Assembly: GCA_012840345.1 (NCBI GenBank)
Contig: DULO01000072.1
Coordinates: 1 to 63,551, forward strand
DNA from: Candidatus Fermentithermobacillaceae bacterium
GTDB taxonomy: Bacteria; Bacillota; Sulfobacillia; Fermentithermobacillales; Fermentithermobacillaceae
Direction of reading: 5' to 3'
DNA: 63,551 bases
Shown here: one piece after another, positions 7,613-15,903 of the stretch
How the letters are laid out: each line of letters opens with the position of its first letter
Position numbering within the stretch: the stretch's first letter is position 1
Position numbers and translations under genes: made by a program
The notes under the pieces: generated by a model
The model's input: the letters and a program-made list of their open reading frames with translations, nothing else
Databases searched by the model: none
What the model was told of the DNA's origin: nothing

Positions 7613-8746
7613 TCAGTCGCTATCCCCCGTCCCGGCGGCTCCCCTCACTTCGCTGGCGTAACCCAGTATCCTGTCCAAAGTCTTTTTCCTGAGCCTGTCT
7701 ATGCTGGCGAAGTCCATGTTGGGGGCGTAGTACCGCTCCAGGGCGTCGTGGTACTGCTTCGCCTTGCTAATGTAGTTGATAGCGGTCTCAAACAGCGACG
7801 CGAAGGCTTTCTGGGCCAACTCCAGGCAGTCTCTGTGACTCTCTATGACCGTCTGGTCCAGGCACTGGTCCATGTCGATGATGGTGTCCGTGGGGCCGGG
7901 CACGTAGGTGTGCGGGTGGATGGACTTTGTTAGCACGAGCGAAAGCCCGGGCACCACGACATGCTCCACTTTCTCAGGGTGAAGCGGGCAATAGTACGCT
8001 TCGACGAAAAACCCGCGCTCCACCGCGGCCCTTTTGACTTTCTCCAGGAGGACCGACTTGCCCGTCCCCGGCTCTCCCTGGATGACGTACCTGTTCTTGC
8101 ACGGAGCCACAATGGTGTTAAGGTAGTTGACCATCCCGTCGGGAGTGATGGCGCTGGCAAAAAGCTTTCTCTCGGTTCCCGGGCTTGACGCGACCGGTAC
8201 GCTGCCCATGGTCTCCTCGATTACGCGGGCGGCGATCATGTTCGCCTTACCGTAGTCCATCGCTTCCATGTTGACAGACTCCCAGTCTTCGTAGACGACT
8301 TGGGCAGCCTTCAAGTACCGGTACGCTCTCTTGAACACGGACTCGATGCCTTTCTGGCATTGGAGTATTTGGGGCTTGTTGGCGCGCACCGAGTCTTCGT
8401 CCCAGAACTCGCCGAGCCATATTATCTCGTCGACCGCGCCCGGCACCTTGGGGTCTACTACGTGCGGCTCAGTGCCGTCCACTAAGCCTACGCCTATGGC
8501 CGGGAAAACCACACCGTCCACAGAGTTGTTGTCAGAGGAGCAGTGGTGAATTTCGACATCGTAACCGAGGTCTACCATGTCCCTGGCAATGTTGGTCATG
8601 AAAGTGGACTTTCCTACTCCTGGTCCGCCTTTGATCACAAACACCCGAGTGGCGTCCTTCGGGAGAATATGGTCGTAATACGAGAAAAACCCCATGGGCG
8701 TGTTATTGCCCGGAAAAACCCTCTTGACGTTGCCTTTGTTAGTCAA
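7613..8746 (-). CDS. Double-P-loop ATPase of the PRK06851 family
   Basis: The 377-residue protein has two Walker A motifs, GGPGVGKS at 40-47 and GEPGTGKS at 224-231. Each lies at the head of a similar ~190-residue half. After each P-loop comes an equivalent segment (HHCSSD...VDGVVFPAIGVGLVDG and YYCPLHP...VEHVVVPGLSLVLTK), so the protein looks like an internal duplication. The family is common in Clostridia and has no firm function; a switch- or chaperone-like NTPase is possible. The start is a TTG at 8746 behind GGAGGGG. The gene is monocistronic, with its own terminator. Confidence 0.8.
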   Translation of the reverse strand: MTNKGNVKRVFPGNNTPMGFFSYYDHILPKDATRVFVIKGGPGVGKSTFMTNIARDMVDLGYDVEIHHCSSDNNSVDGVVFPAIGVGLVDGTEPHVVDPKVPGAVDEIIWLGEFWDEDSVRANKPQILQCQKGIESVFKRAYRYLKAAQVVYEDWESVNMEAMDYGKANMIAARVIEETMGSVPVASSPGTERKLFASAITPDGMVNYLNTIVAPCKNRYVIQGEPGTGKSVLLEKVKRAAVERGFFVEAYYCPLHPEKVEHVVVPGLSLVLTKSIHPHTYVPGPTDTIIDMDQCLDQTVIESHRDCLELAQKAFASLFETAINYISKAKQYHDALERYYAPNMDFASIDRLRKKTLDRILGYASEVRGAAGTGDSD

Positions 8747-8930
8747 TTAAGACCCCTCCTCCGTCTCCGTCTGGGAAGAACCGATTCTCCCGCATAGTAT
8801 TCGGTTCGGTAGGAGGGCGTGAGCCCTGCTTCCCCGGACGTTGCGCCGTAGACCTACATGGGTCAGAATGAGGTAGGCATCGGGTCGCCGGTCAGTATTA
8901 AGGAGAGAATCAAAAGAGAGGAACCGGAAA

Positions 8931-9743
8931 ATGGACACGGATACATGGGACAGAAAGGAAAGCGCCCGCCCGGGTAGAACCGCCCTGGGGCTGAACCCCG
9001 TTCTGGCGGCTTGTCTGGTCTTGGGGATACTGGGGCTGAACGTCCTCTACTCCACCCAGGCGGTGGCGATGGACCTGGACTTCTACAGGTCCGGGTGGGA
9101 AGCTCTGGATGTCCCTTCCCAAACCGGCATGCCCATTGGTGAGCTAAGCCGCGCGGGCACGGCTCTCATAGACTACTTCTCCGGAAGCGTTGACTCTCCT
9201 CAGATCGAAGCGGTCATTTACGGAGCGCCCAGGCCCCTGTACAACCAGAGGGAGCTGGACCACTTGGTGGACGTAAGGAATCTCTTCGCGGTGGGGTTTG
9301 CCGCTCAGAAAGCGTGCTGGCTCTTGGCGCTACTCCCGTTCCTGAGCCTTCTCGGCTTATGTCTGCCGTCACGCCTTACCGGCAGTCGTACCGGCAGTCG
9401 CGCGGGCAGTCGTCCCAACCCGGCGGACTGCATCCGTACCTCTCTAGGAGCCCTGGCACGACCGCTCATAATCGCCGGCGCCGTGGGAATGGGGCTCTTG
9501 ATCCTTCTGGCCATCCCCGCAAGCATGGACTTCACGGACTGGTGGACAAAGTTCCACCTGCTGTCGTTCACAAACGATTTATGGCTCCTGAACCCCAACA
9601 CCGACTGGCTCATAAGGATGTTCCCCGAAGAGTTCTTCTTCAGAGCCGTGACGGCGATCGGGCTCAGGAGCCTCGCTTTGTCTGCCTTGGTCTTGGCTTT
9701 GGGACTTGTGGCGCGCCACTTAAGTGTCAAGCACGACCATTAA
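8931..9743 (+). CDS. TIGR01906/DUF1461-like integral membrane protein
   Basis: The 270-residue protein has about four hydrophobic segments (about 23-45, 127-148, 177-199 and 245-263). Its C-terminal part carries the signature of TIGR01906/DUF1461 proteins: WWTKFHLLSFTNDLWLLNP, then DWLIRMFPEEFFF. The function is unknown. A Gly-Ser-Arg run at about 150-160 is produced by a short tandem repeat in the DNA and may be a recent expansion. The ATG is preceded by GAGAGGA. It is transcribed towards the amidohydrolase gene, with only 44 bases between the two stops. Confidence 0.75.
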   Translation: MDTDTWDRKESARPGRTALGLNPVLAACLVLGILGLNVLYSTQAVAMDLDFYRSGWEALDVPSQTGMPIGELSRAGTALIDYFSGSVDSPQIEAVIYGAPRPLYNQRELDHLVDVRNLFAVGFAAQKACWLLALLPFLSLLGLCLPSRLTGSRTGSRAGSRPNPADCIRTSLGALARPLIIAGAVGMGLLILLAIPASMDFTDWWTKFHLLSFTNDLWLLNPNTDWLIRMFPEEFFFRAVTAIGLRSLALSALVLALGLVARHLSVKHDH

Positions 9744-9787
9744 CCACTAACGACCAGCCACTAGCCATTGCCATTAGCCATCCACCA

Positions 9788-11395
9788 CTAAGCTTTCTGA
9801 TACGCTATTTCCCCGCCAACCACCGTCATTAGGACTTCCACGTCCTTCAGACGGTCCGAGCTTATGGCGAAGGGGTCGTGGGACAAGACCACAAAGTCAG
9901 CCAGCTTGCCCGGTTCCAGAGTTCCCTTCACGTCCTCCTCAAACGCCGCGAATGCCGCGCCCATGGTGAACATGTGGACCGCGTCTGAGACGGAGATTCT
10001 CTCGTTGGGGTAGTACCCGCCCCTCGGGTTCCCGTCCATGTCCTTTCTGGTGACGGCGGCGTAGATGCCCCACATGGGATCGGGGGGCTCGACAGGGCTG
10101 TCGGAACCGCCGGCCAGGGGTATGCCTGCCCGGAGCATGGTCTTCCAGGCGTAAGAACAGCGCATCCTGTACCCTACTCTGTCCTCCGCCCACCGTAGGT
10201 CGGTAGTGATGAACTTGGGCTGGACGTCGGCCACAACGCCCAAGCGCTTCATCTCGCTTATGAGGTGCGGCGACAGGATCTGCGCGTGCACGATCCGGTG
10301 GCGCAGGGGACTCCTTGGGAGGCGCGACTGGGCTTCGCTTATGGCTTCAAGGCTCACCCTGGCTGCCCTATCTCCTATGGCGTGTACCGCCACCTGCATT
10401 CCGAGGCAGTGGGCGCGGTAGACCCATTCCTTCAAAGCGGCTTCTGAGTTGACTAGGATTCCCGACGTTGACGGGTCGTCGTTGTAGGGCTCTTCCAGCG
10501 CGGCGGTGCGGCCTCCCAGCGAGCCGTCGGCGAACATCTTCACCGCGCCGATGCGGAAGTAGTCGTCGCCGTCGCCTGTGCGAAGGGGTGTAGCCACCAG
10601 GTCGTCCAAGTAAGACACCGGCAGATCCCAGTAAACCCTGAGCGGCATGTTCTCCGAGTGAGCTTTCTTGTAGGTCTCGACGACCGTTGAATAGCCCCCG
10701 TAACCATCGTTGGTGTGTACCGAAGTTATCCCCCGGGCCAAGAGGTACTCCATGGCCTTCTTGGTCGCCTCCAGGAGAGCCTCGGGCCCCGGCTCAGGGA
10801 TGTGTGCCCAAGCCAGCTCTTGAGCGGTCTCACGCAGCACGCCCGTGGGGTCTCCGTATTGGTCCCGGTCTATGGCGCCTCCTTCCGGATCAGGGGTATC
10901 CCGGGTAATGCCGCATATCTCCAAGGCCTTACTGTTCAGGACCACCAAGTGTCCGCAGGCCCGGGTGAGGCAGACAGGTTTGTCGCCGCTCGCTTCATCA
11001 AGGTCTCGTCGGTTAGGGTAGCGCTTCTCGCGCATGAAGTCTTGGTCCCAGCCCCGGCCCAGGATCCATTCGCCCTCGCGAGTGCTCTCCGCCGCGGCTT
11101 TCACAATGGCTTTGAGTTCGACAATTGAGCGGACGTCCGAAAGGGACAGGTTCCTGAGTCCCAACCCGAGGCTCATGAGGTGCATGTGGCTGTCTATGAA
11201 CCCGGGCAAAACCGTCTTGCCGCCCAGGTCAACCACTTCCGGCGTGACGCCCGCGGGGAACGCGTCCTTGGCCGCGTCACGGTCCCCTACATAAATAACG
11301 CGCCCTTCATAGGCTGCCAACGCTTCTCTCTTGCGAGTCTCATTTGGGAGCACGTAAAAGCTGCCGTTCTGATAAACCGTAGCTTTCGCGTTCAT
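9788..11395 (-). CDS. Amidohydrolase of the YtcJ family
   Basis: This ~535-residue metal-dependent hydrolase belongs to the amidohydrolase superfamily, YtcJ group. It has the metal-binding motif PGFIDSHMHL, a HAIGDRA segment in the barrel, FADGSLGGRTA, and the distal AGGSDSPVEPPDP. The C-terminal beta domain carries LADFVVLSHDP. The substrate is not predictable; relatives act on N-acylated or cyclic amides. The ATG at 11395 is chosen because AGGGTGG lies five bases upstream, rather than the GTG three codons earlier. An amino-acid racemase gene lies just upstream on the same strand, so the two may process D/L amino-acid derivatives together (inference). Confidence 0.88.
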   Translation of the reverse strand: MNAKATVYQNGSFYVLPNETRKREALAAYEGRVIYVGDRDAAKDAFPAGVTPEVVDLGGKTVLPGFIDSHMHLMSLGLGLRNLSLSDVRSIVELKAIVKAAAESTREGEWILGRGWDQDFMREKRYPNRRDLDEASGDKPVCLTRACGHLVVLNSKALEICGITRDTPDPEGGAIDRDQYGDPTGVLRETAQELAWAHIPEPGPEALLEATKKAMEYLLARGITSVHTNDGYGGYSTVVETYKKAHSENMPLRVYWDLPVSYLDDLVATPLRTGDGDDYFRIGAVKMFADGSLGGRTAALEEPYNDDPSTSGILVNSEAALKEWVYRAHCLGMQVAVHAIGDRAARVSLEAISEAQSRLPRSPLRHRIVHAQILSPHLISEMKRLGVVADVQPKFITTDLRWAEDRVGYRMRCSYAWKTMLRAGIPLAGGSDSPVEPPDPMWGIYAAVTRKDMDGNPRGGYYPNERISVSDAVHMFTMGAAFAAFEEDVKGTLEPGKLADFVVLSHDPFAISSDRLKDVEVLMTVVGGEIAYQKA

Positions 11396-11431
11396 TGGCA
11401 CCACCCTGCTTTCTCTGTTTTTCCCCTCGGG

Positions 11432-12118
11432 TCAACCGGTCGTCGCGAAACGCACTGCGCTTTGGGCGAGTATGGTTGTGGCGTCCACAACGGGCACCCC
11501 TAAGTCTCCATCCTTGAGCACCAACGGGATCTCGGTGCATCCCGCGATGACAGCTTGGGCTCCGGCCGCCTCAAGCTTCCTGCCCTGTTCCAAAGCGATT
11601 CTTCGGCCGGTATCCAGGTCCCCCGCCTTTACGGCGTAAATGGCTTTCATCACTTCGTCCTGGTCGAACCCCTGGGGCAAGACCGTGCCTATGCCGTGCC
11701 GCGCCAGGGCGTTTTCGTAAAGGCGGGTCGAGAGAGTTCCGGTGGATGCGAGAAGCCCTGCTTTTTGAAGCTTCCCCGAAAGGTAACGGGAGACCTCTTC
11801 CATGATGTTTAAGACCGGAATGCTGACCGCGTCCTGAATGTCCTTATGGAAAAAGTGGGCGGTGTTGCACGGGATGACTATGAAAGAAGCGCCCAGCCGT
11901 TCGAGGTTTTTCGCGCCCGCCAACAGGAGCGGCCTTGGGTCCTCTCCCTTGCCTAATATGAACGCCGTGCGGTCCGGAATCTCCGGGTTGGAATCCATGA
12001 CTACTCGGAGGTGCTCCTGGTCTTTCCTGGCCGGAGTGGCCTTGATGATCTTCATGAAAAGGTCCGCCGTCGCTTCCGGACCCATTCCCCCGAGTATCCC
12101 CACAGTCTTCTTGGTCAC
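11432..12118 (-). CDS. Aspartate/glutamate-type amino-acid racemase
   Basis: The 228-residue protein is a PLP-independent racemase of the Asp/Glu/hydantoin family. The two catalytic cysteines are C84 (PCNTAH) and C194 (GCTEIP), and the N-terminus GILGGMGPEAT is typical of YgeA/aspartate racemases. It interconverts L- and D-amino acids by two-base catalysis; in relatives the substrate ranges from aspartate to broad-spectrum. The GTG start has GGAGGGA upstream. It lies between divIVA and a YtcJ-like amidohydrolase and could supply D-amino acids for wall or spore metabolism, but glutamate racemase MurI is usually a different subgroup. Confidence 0.88.
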   Translation of the reverse strand: MTKKTVGILGGMGPEATADLFMKIIKATPARKDQEHLRVVMDSNPEIPDRTAFILGKGEDPRPLLLAGAKNLERLGASFIVIPCNTAHFFHKDIQDAVSIPVLNIMEEVSRYLSGKLQKAGLLASTGTLSTRLYENALARHGIGTVLPQGFDQDEVMKAIYAVKAGDLDTGRRIALEQGRKLEAAGAQAVIAGCTEIPLVLKDGDLGVPVVDATTILAQSAVRFATTG

Positions 12119-12140
12119 CCCAAGTCCCTCCTGTAACCGC

Positions 12141-12671
12141 CTACTCGCGGGTAGTCTTGATCTCCTCTTCCAAGCGGCCGCCCAGGCCGCTTACTCCCTT
12201 GTCGATCATATCCATGGTGGACTGGAGAAAAGCCTTCATCTCAACCTGGAACCTTAAAAGACGGTCTCTGACCAGTTCGGTTTCCCTGTAGCTCCTCTTC
12301 AGCTCTTCCTGGGCTTCCTCCCGAAGCCTCGCCGCTTCGGCCATGGCTTCCTTCTTGATGATGGCCGCCTCCCTGTGTGCGGACTCGCGAAGTTCGTCCG
12401 CGGTCTTCTGAGCCAGCACAAGTGAGTTCTTGAGGGTTTCTTCCAGGCCTTTGTAGTGCTCTAGACGGGACTCCAGCCCCGCGATTGTGGACTGCAATTC
12501 CTCGTTCTGCCGCACCAATCGCTCGAACTCGGCAACAATCAGGTCGAGGAACTCGTCCACTTCGGTTTCGTCGTATCCGCGAAAAGACTTCTTGAACTCT
12601 TTGTTATGTATGTCCAGAGGCGTAAGCCTGTGGATTTGAATGGTCGCCTCAGGGTCGCCCATGGAAGCCAT
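12141..12671 (-). CDS. divIVA: DivIVA-family cell pole/septum protein
   Basis: DivIVA marks negatively curved membrane at poles and septa and recruits division or sporulation proteins. The 176-residue protein has the conserved N-terminal lipid-binding region (LTPLDIHNKEFKKSFRGYDETEVDEFLD, residues 16-43) and then long coiled coils (about 45-150). The ATG at 12671 is preceded by GAGGGGG. It closes the dcw-linked cluster, downstream of the yggS-type gene. The sepF and ylmG genes that often lie between yggS and divIVA are absent. Confidence 0.92.
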   Translation of the reverse strand: MASMGDPEATIQIHRLTPLDIHNKEFKKSFRGYDETEVDEFLDLIVAEFERLVRQNEELQSTIAGLESRLEHYKGLEETLKNSLVLAQKTADELRESAHREAAIIKKEAMAEAARLREEAQEELKRSYRETELVRDRLLRFQVEMKAFLQSTMDMIDKGVSGLGGRLEEEIKTTRE

Positions 12672-12748
12672 CTTGGAAACCCCCTCTACTTGGATACTAT
12701 TTCAGTGGTACCAACTTTCTACCAAACAACCCCAGTATTCCTGCTTTT

Positions 12749-13432
12749 CTAGGTCCTTGGACCGAATAACGCGGTTCCAACCCTGATCATTGTCGAACCT
12801 TCGGAGATGGCCAACTCGTAGTCATTGGACATCCCCATGGAAAGAGTCCCCAAGTGTTCGGGGAGGGCGCCTTCGGCCAAGAGCCGGTCTCGAAGGACCC
12901 TTAGAGAACGAAAGGCTTCCCGCGCGAGTTCAGGGTCTTCGGGGGCCACGGTCATTAGGCCCTTCAGCCTGAGCCCTTTAAGCGACATAACAGTCTGGTA
13001 CAAAGATGGGGCGTCCTCCGGCAAGACACCGTGCTTTCGCGGGTCTCGCCCGGCGTTTACCTCCACCAAGACGGGAAGGGGCTCCTCGCGGTACATGAGA
13101 GAGAACTTGGAAAGAGCTTCGGCCACCCGTGTGGAATCTACCGAGTGGACTTCGTCGCAGATCCTGGCGGCCATGGAAGCTTTGTTTGTCTGAAGGTGTC
13201 CGATGAGGCAGAGCCTCGCCCCTTCATAGACCCCCAGATCCTTCTTCCGGCGAATTTCCTGCACCTGGTTTTCTCCCAAAACCCTGAGCCCAAGATTGAC
13301 TCCTTCTCTTATGAGGTCCGGGCTCACGTTTTTGGTAACCGCCATAATCTCGACGGTCGAAGGGTCCCTTCCGGCCCTCTGGCACGCTATCTCAACGGAC
13401 TCCCTAAGTTTCGCTATTCTTTCGGCTATCAT
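12749..13432 (-). CDS. YggS/YlmE-type pyridoxal-phosphate homeostasis protein
   Basis: The 227-residue single-domain protein has the fold of the alanine racemase N-terminal barrel and binds PLP. The PLP-lysine motif MAVTKNVSP is at about 30-38, and GENQVQE, HSVDS and MGMSNDYELAI are conserved. Members keep PLP in balance and are not racemases. The ATG overlaps the stop of the HlyD-like gene in an ATGA junction, so the two are co-translated. It occupies the usual YlmE slot of the division cluster. Confidence 0.92.
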   Translation of the reverse strand: MIAERIAKLRESVEIACQRAGRDPSTVEIMAVTKNVSPDLIREGVNLGLRVLGENQVQEIRRKKDLGVYEGARLCLIGHLQTNKASMAARICDEVHSVDSTRVAEALSKFSLMYREEPLPVLVEVNAGRDPRKHGVLPEDAPSLYQTVMSLKGLRLKGLMTVAPEDPELAREAFRSLRVLRDRLLAEGALPEHLGTLSMGMSNDYELAISEGSTMIRVGTALFGPRT

Positions 13433-14688
13433 CGGACCCTTCTGCCCTCCAAGAATCCCATTCCGCTCAAAACTATCTCATCTGTCTCCGCTATCCCTCT
13501 GACCACGGACTCCTTACCTTTGGTCATGAGAACCTCTACAGGTTTGAAACGGGCGTAGGTCTTCTGTACTGTCAACACGCCTGTCTGCCCGTCCTTGTTC
13601 ACTATGGCTTTGGTGGGGATTATGATCCCGGTCGCCCGCGAAGTTACCATGCTGATTTCCACCGAGTTCGACGGGTTGGAGATGTTGAGGTAGGCTATTT
13701 CCCCCGTCACCACAGAGTAGCCTGGCGGGCACGCGTCTCTTACCCCGGTTATGGTAGCGGTGGTGCTTGTCCCATCTTTAAACTTTACTTCGACACGCTG
13801 CCCAACTTTCACGTCCGGCCTTTCTTCGGTCTTTAGCGGGAAGTAGAAGACCGCGTCTTGTCCTGAAACAATTCTTCCTATGGGATCGCCCATTTTTACG
13901 CTTTGCCCATCGGAGACGCTCAGCATCCTTGAATCCTTGTCTTCCCTGATGATGGCCATGAGCTGCGACGCGTCTTTGTCGGCCAGGGCGGTGTTGGAGA
14001 TCTTCAGGTCGTAACTAGAGTACTCCCAGGACATGGTCCCGGCGGCGGGAGCCAACACCCGCACTCCGGAAGTCGCGACGGCGTTTTCAACCAACTGCAC
14101 GCTGCCGGCGAGTTCCGCTCTCCTATCCTCTATCTCCGAAATCCTCGCCTTCAGGTTCCTAAGGGTCTCTCCGTTGCGTTGGACCTCCGACTCCGCCGAA
14201 AGCGCCGCCTCCCTGTCTCCCGCGGCGTACGCCCACTTCGCGGCGAAGAGGGCTTCCACCGACGCTTTGTACGTGGAGTCGGCCTCTCGGGCCAAGCGTG
14301 CGAACTCCTCGGCGGTCTCGTTTTCGTAAGACTCCAGATTCCCGCGGACAAAGGCGAGACTTTCCTCCAAGGCTTTCGCGGTGTCCCGGCTTCCTATCTC
14401 GGCAACCTGCTGGCCAACCCTAACCGATTCGCTGTCCCCAACAAGGATCCTCAAAGTGCCGCCCGCGGGAGCCAACACCAAGGACGACCAGTTGGCGAGG
14501 ATGGCGTCTCCCGTGACCCGTTCTTCCAAAGTGCCGGCCCTTCCCCGTCCTACCGAGATGAACATCACAAGGGCGGCGCTTCTTATGTACGGCCAGAGAA
14601 ACAACATCACAACGGAAAGCATGATCGCGCCCACCGCCAGTTTGCGGGCGTAGGCGCGGTACTTGGTCTTCGAGCGGCGTCTTTTCAA
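13429..14688 (-). CDS. HlyD-like membrane-fusion/adaptor protein
   Basis: This 419-residue protein has a basic N-terminus, one membrane anchor (about 18-40) and a HlyD-type architecture. A split biotinyl-lipoyl-like hairpin (RILVGDSESVRVGQQVAEIGS) is followed by a coiled coil (about 105-195), a second lipoyl half (SVKMGDPIGRI) and beta-barrel segments. No transporter ATPase or permease gene is adjacent. HlyD-like genes are found at this place (between sporulation genes and ylmE) in several Clostridia, so a role in envelope or spore assembly is possible. The start is a TTG at 14688 behind GGAGAAGGAG. A dyad overlaps its likely promoter. Confidence 0.8.
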   Translation of the reverse strand: MKRRRSKTKYRAYARKLAVGAIMLSVVMLFLWPYIRSAALVMFISVGRGRAGTLEERVTGDAILANWSSLVLAPAGGTLRILVGDSESVRVGQQVAEIGSRDTAKALEESLAFVRGNLESYENETAEEFARLAREADSTYKASVEALFAAKWAYAAGDREAALSAESEVQRNGETLRNLKARISEIEDRRAELAGSVQLVENAVATSGVRVLAPAAGTMSWEYSSYDLKISNTALADKDASQLMAIIREDKDSRMLSVSDGQSVKMGDPIGRIVSGQDAVFYFPLKTEERPDVKVGQRVEVKFKDGTSTTATITGVRDACPPGYSVVTGEIAYLNISNPSNSVEISMVTSRATGIIIPTKAIVNKDGQTGVLTVQKTYARFKPVEVLMTKGKESVVRGIAETDEIVLSGMGFLEGRRVR

Positions 14689-14717
14689 GTGAGGTACTCC
14701 TTCTCCTGCGCGTTGAA

Positions 14718-14747
14718 GTCTTAGAACCCAAAGCTAAGACTATTGTA
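14718..14747 (-). promoter_or_regulatory. Probable promoter and operator dyad of the HlyD-like gene
   Basis: On the minus strand TACAAT (14742-14747) looks like a -10 element; the -35 is weak. Immediately downstream, covering the expected transcription start, is a perfect inverted repeat with arms GTCTTAG and CTAAGAC and a 9-base centre (14718-14740). It could be a repressor site or a 5' leader hairpin. Confidence 0.35.
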
Positions 14748-14797
14748 GCGCAAAAGAAGTCCTAAGTGGACTAAGCGGGAAGGCAACCCTGAACTAT

Positions 14798-15058
14798 CTA
14801 GCGGACAATCCTTCTGAGGTAGTGTTCCGAGAGTTCGACGAGTATCACGTCTTCGCCGATTTTCTTTACGTTCTCCCAAGGTACAACGTAGTCGTCGGCG
14901 TGACCGAACATGCCCAGGACTTTTGGCTGGCCGGGCACGACGACGGCTACAATCTTACCGGTTGTGAGGTCAATCTCAACGTCGACTATGTTGCCCAGAC
15001 GGCGGCCGTCAACGGTGTTGATAACGTCCCTTGTCGAGAGGTCTGATGCCCTGATCAC
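14798..15058 (-). CDS. YlmC/YmxH-type PRC-barrel sporulation protein
   Basis: This 86-residue PRC-barrel protein begins MIRASDLSTRDVINTVDGRRLG and has the internal DVEIDLTTGKIVAVVVPG of the YlmC/YmxH family. Members are conserved in spore formers and encoded next to sigG; their biochemical role is not established. The start is a GTG at 15058 behind GGGGGTGG. It lies between spoIIR and the HlyD-like gene. Confidence 0.9.
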   Translation of the reverse strand: MIRASDLSTRDVINTVDGRRLGNIVDVEIDLTTGKIVAVVVPGQPKVLGMFGHADDYVVPWENVKKIGEDVILVELSEHYLRRIVR

Positions 15059-15107
15059 GAGACCACCCCCAGTCCATCATATGACGGAGGCAGGTCCGGT
15101 AACCTTC

Positions 15108-15878
15108 TTACGGCATGTTTTGGGGCGTCTCGCAGAAAACCGCGCTTAGTTGCGCCCTCAAGGCTTGGGTTAGCCTCTGGAACCCCGACCTCAGGGCGTC
15201 CACGATGAAGCACCGGAGTTCCACGGGCACGTCTTCGGTGGAAAGCTCGTCGACGAGAATGGGCCCCTCCGCGGTACCAACGGGGACGACCAGCTTTTGG
15301 GCCCGGGAATCCGCCACCGTCCTCTGAACCAGGTCAAAGTAGCACAGGGGAGGATACATGACGCACCACCAGTTCTGGCCCTGGCCTTTCCCCAAGACCA
15401 CCTGCAAGGCTCTGTAATCTCCCTCGGGCAGGAAGACCTCCTGACCGGAGGCCGTCCGGTAAGTCCTGTCGGGGAAATATACAGTCTTAAGGGCCGCTTT
15501 GGCTCCGTAGTCCATCCCGTTTTGACTCAGGCATTGAACCGCGACTTCCTCTATGAGGCTTAAGGAATCGACGATGACGGTCTCGGCTTCGATCGCGTCA
15601 TCGGCAGCGGCGATCTTTCCCCCAAAGGCGTCCATTATGGCGTCTCTAACCTTTAGTTTGACTTCCTGGTCGGTCTCGCTGTCCGAGTTGCCTATGACAT
15701 GAAGCCGCACTATGCCGGCAGGGACCGACTCAGTCTGAAGCTTTGAAAGGTTGTTGGGCGTGTAGGCTTTGGTGGTCTTCCTAGCCTCCGCGAAGCCCCA
15801 TCCGGCAAACAACAGCGCGCCTGCCACGACCGTCAAGAGAAATGCCTGCGCCACTTCGCTTCTCCGTCTCCTTCTCAT
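15108..15878 (-). CDS. spoIIR: Stage II sporulation protein R
   Basis: SpoIIR is made in the forespore under SigF and secreted into the intermembrane space. There it triggers the protease SpoIIGA to process pro-SigE in the mother cell. The protein has 256 residues, with a basic start, a signal/anchor helix (about 10-30) and the conserved core RLHVIGNSDSETDQEVKLKVRD, typical of the family. The ATG at 15878 is chosen; GGGAGGTGG lies upstream, and a GTG three codons earlier is too close to it. It follows sigG by 25 bases and shares this cluster with its target system, spoIIGA and sigE. Confidence 0.93.
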   Translation of the reverse strand: MRRRRRSEVAQAFLLTVVAGALLFAGWGFAEARKTTKAYTPNNLSKLQTESVPAGIVRLHVIGNSDSETDQEVKLKVRDAIMDAFGGKIAAADDAIEAETVIVDSLSLIEEVAVQCLSQNGMDYGAKAALKTVYFPDRTYRTASGQEVFLPEGDYRALQVVLGKGQGQNWWCVMYPPLCYFDLVQRTVADSRAQKLVVPVGTAEGPILVDELSTEDVPVELRCFIVDALRSGFQRLTQALRAQLSAVFCETPQNMP

Positions 15879-15903
15879 ACCTACCACCTCCCGTACGTGG
15901 ACC

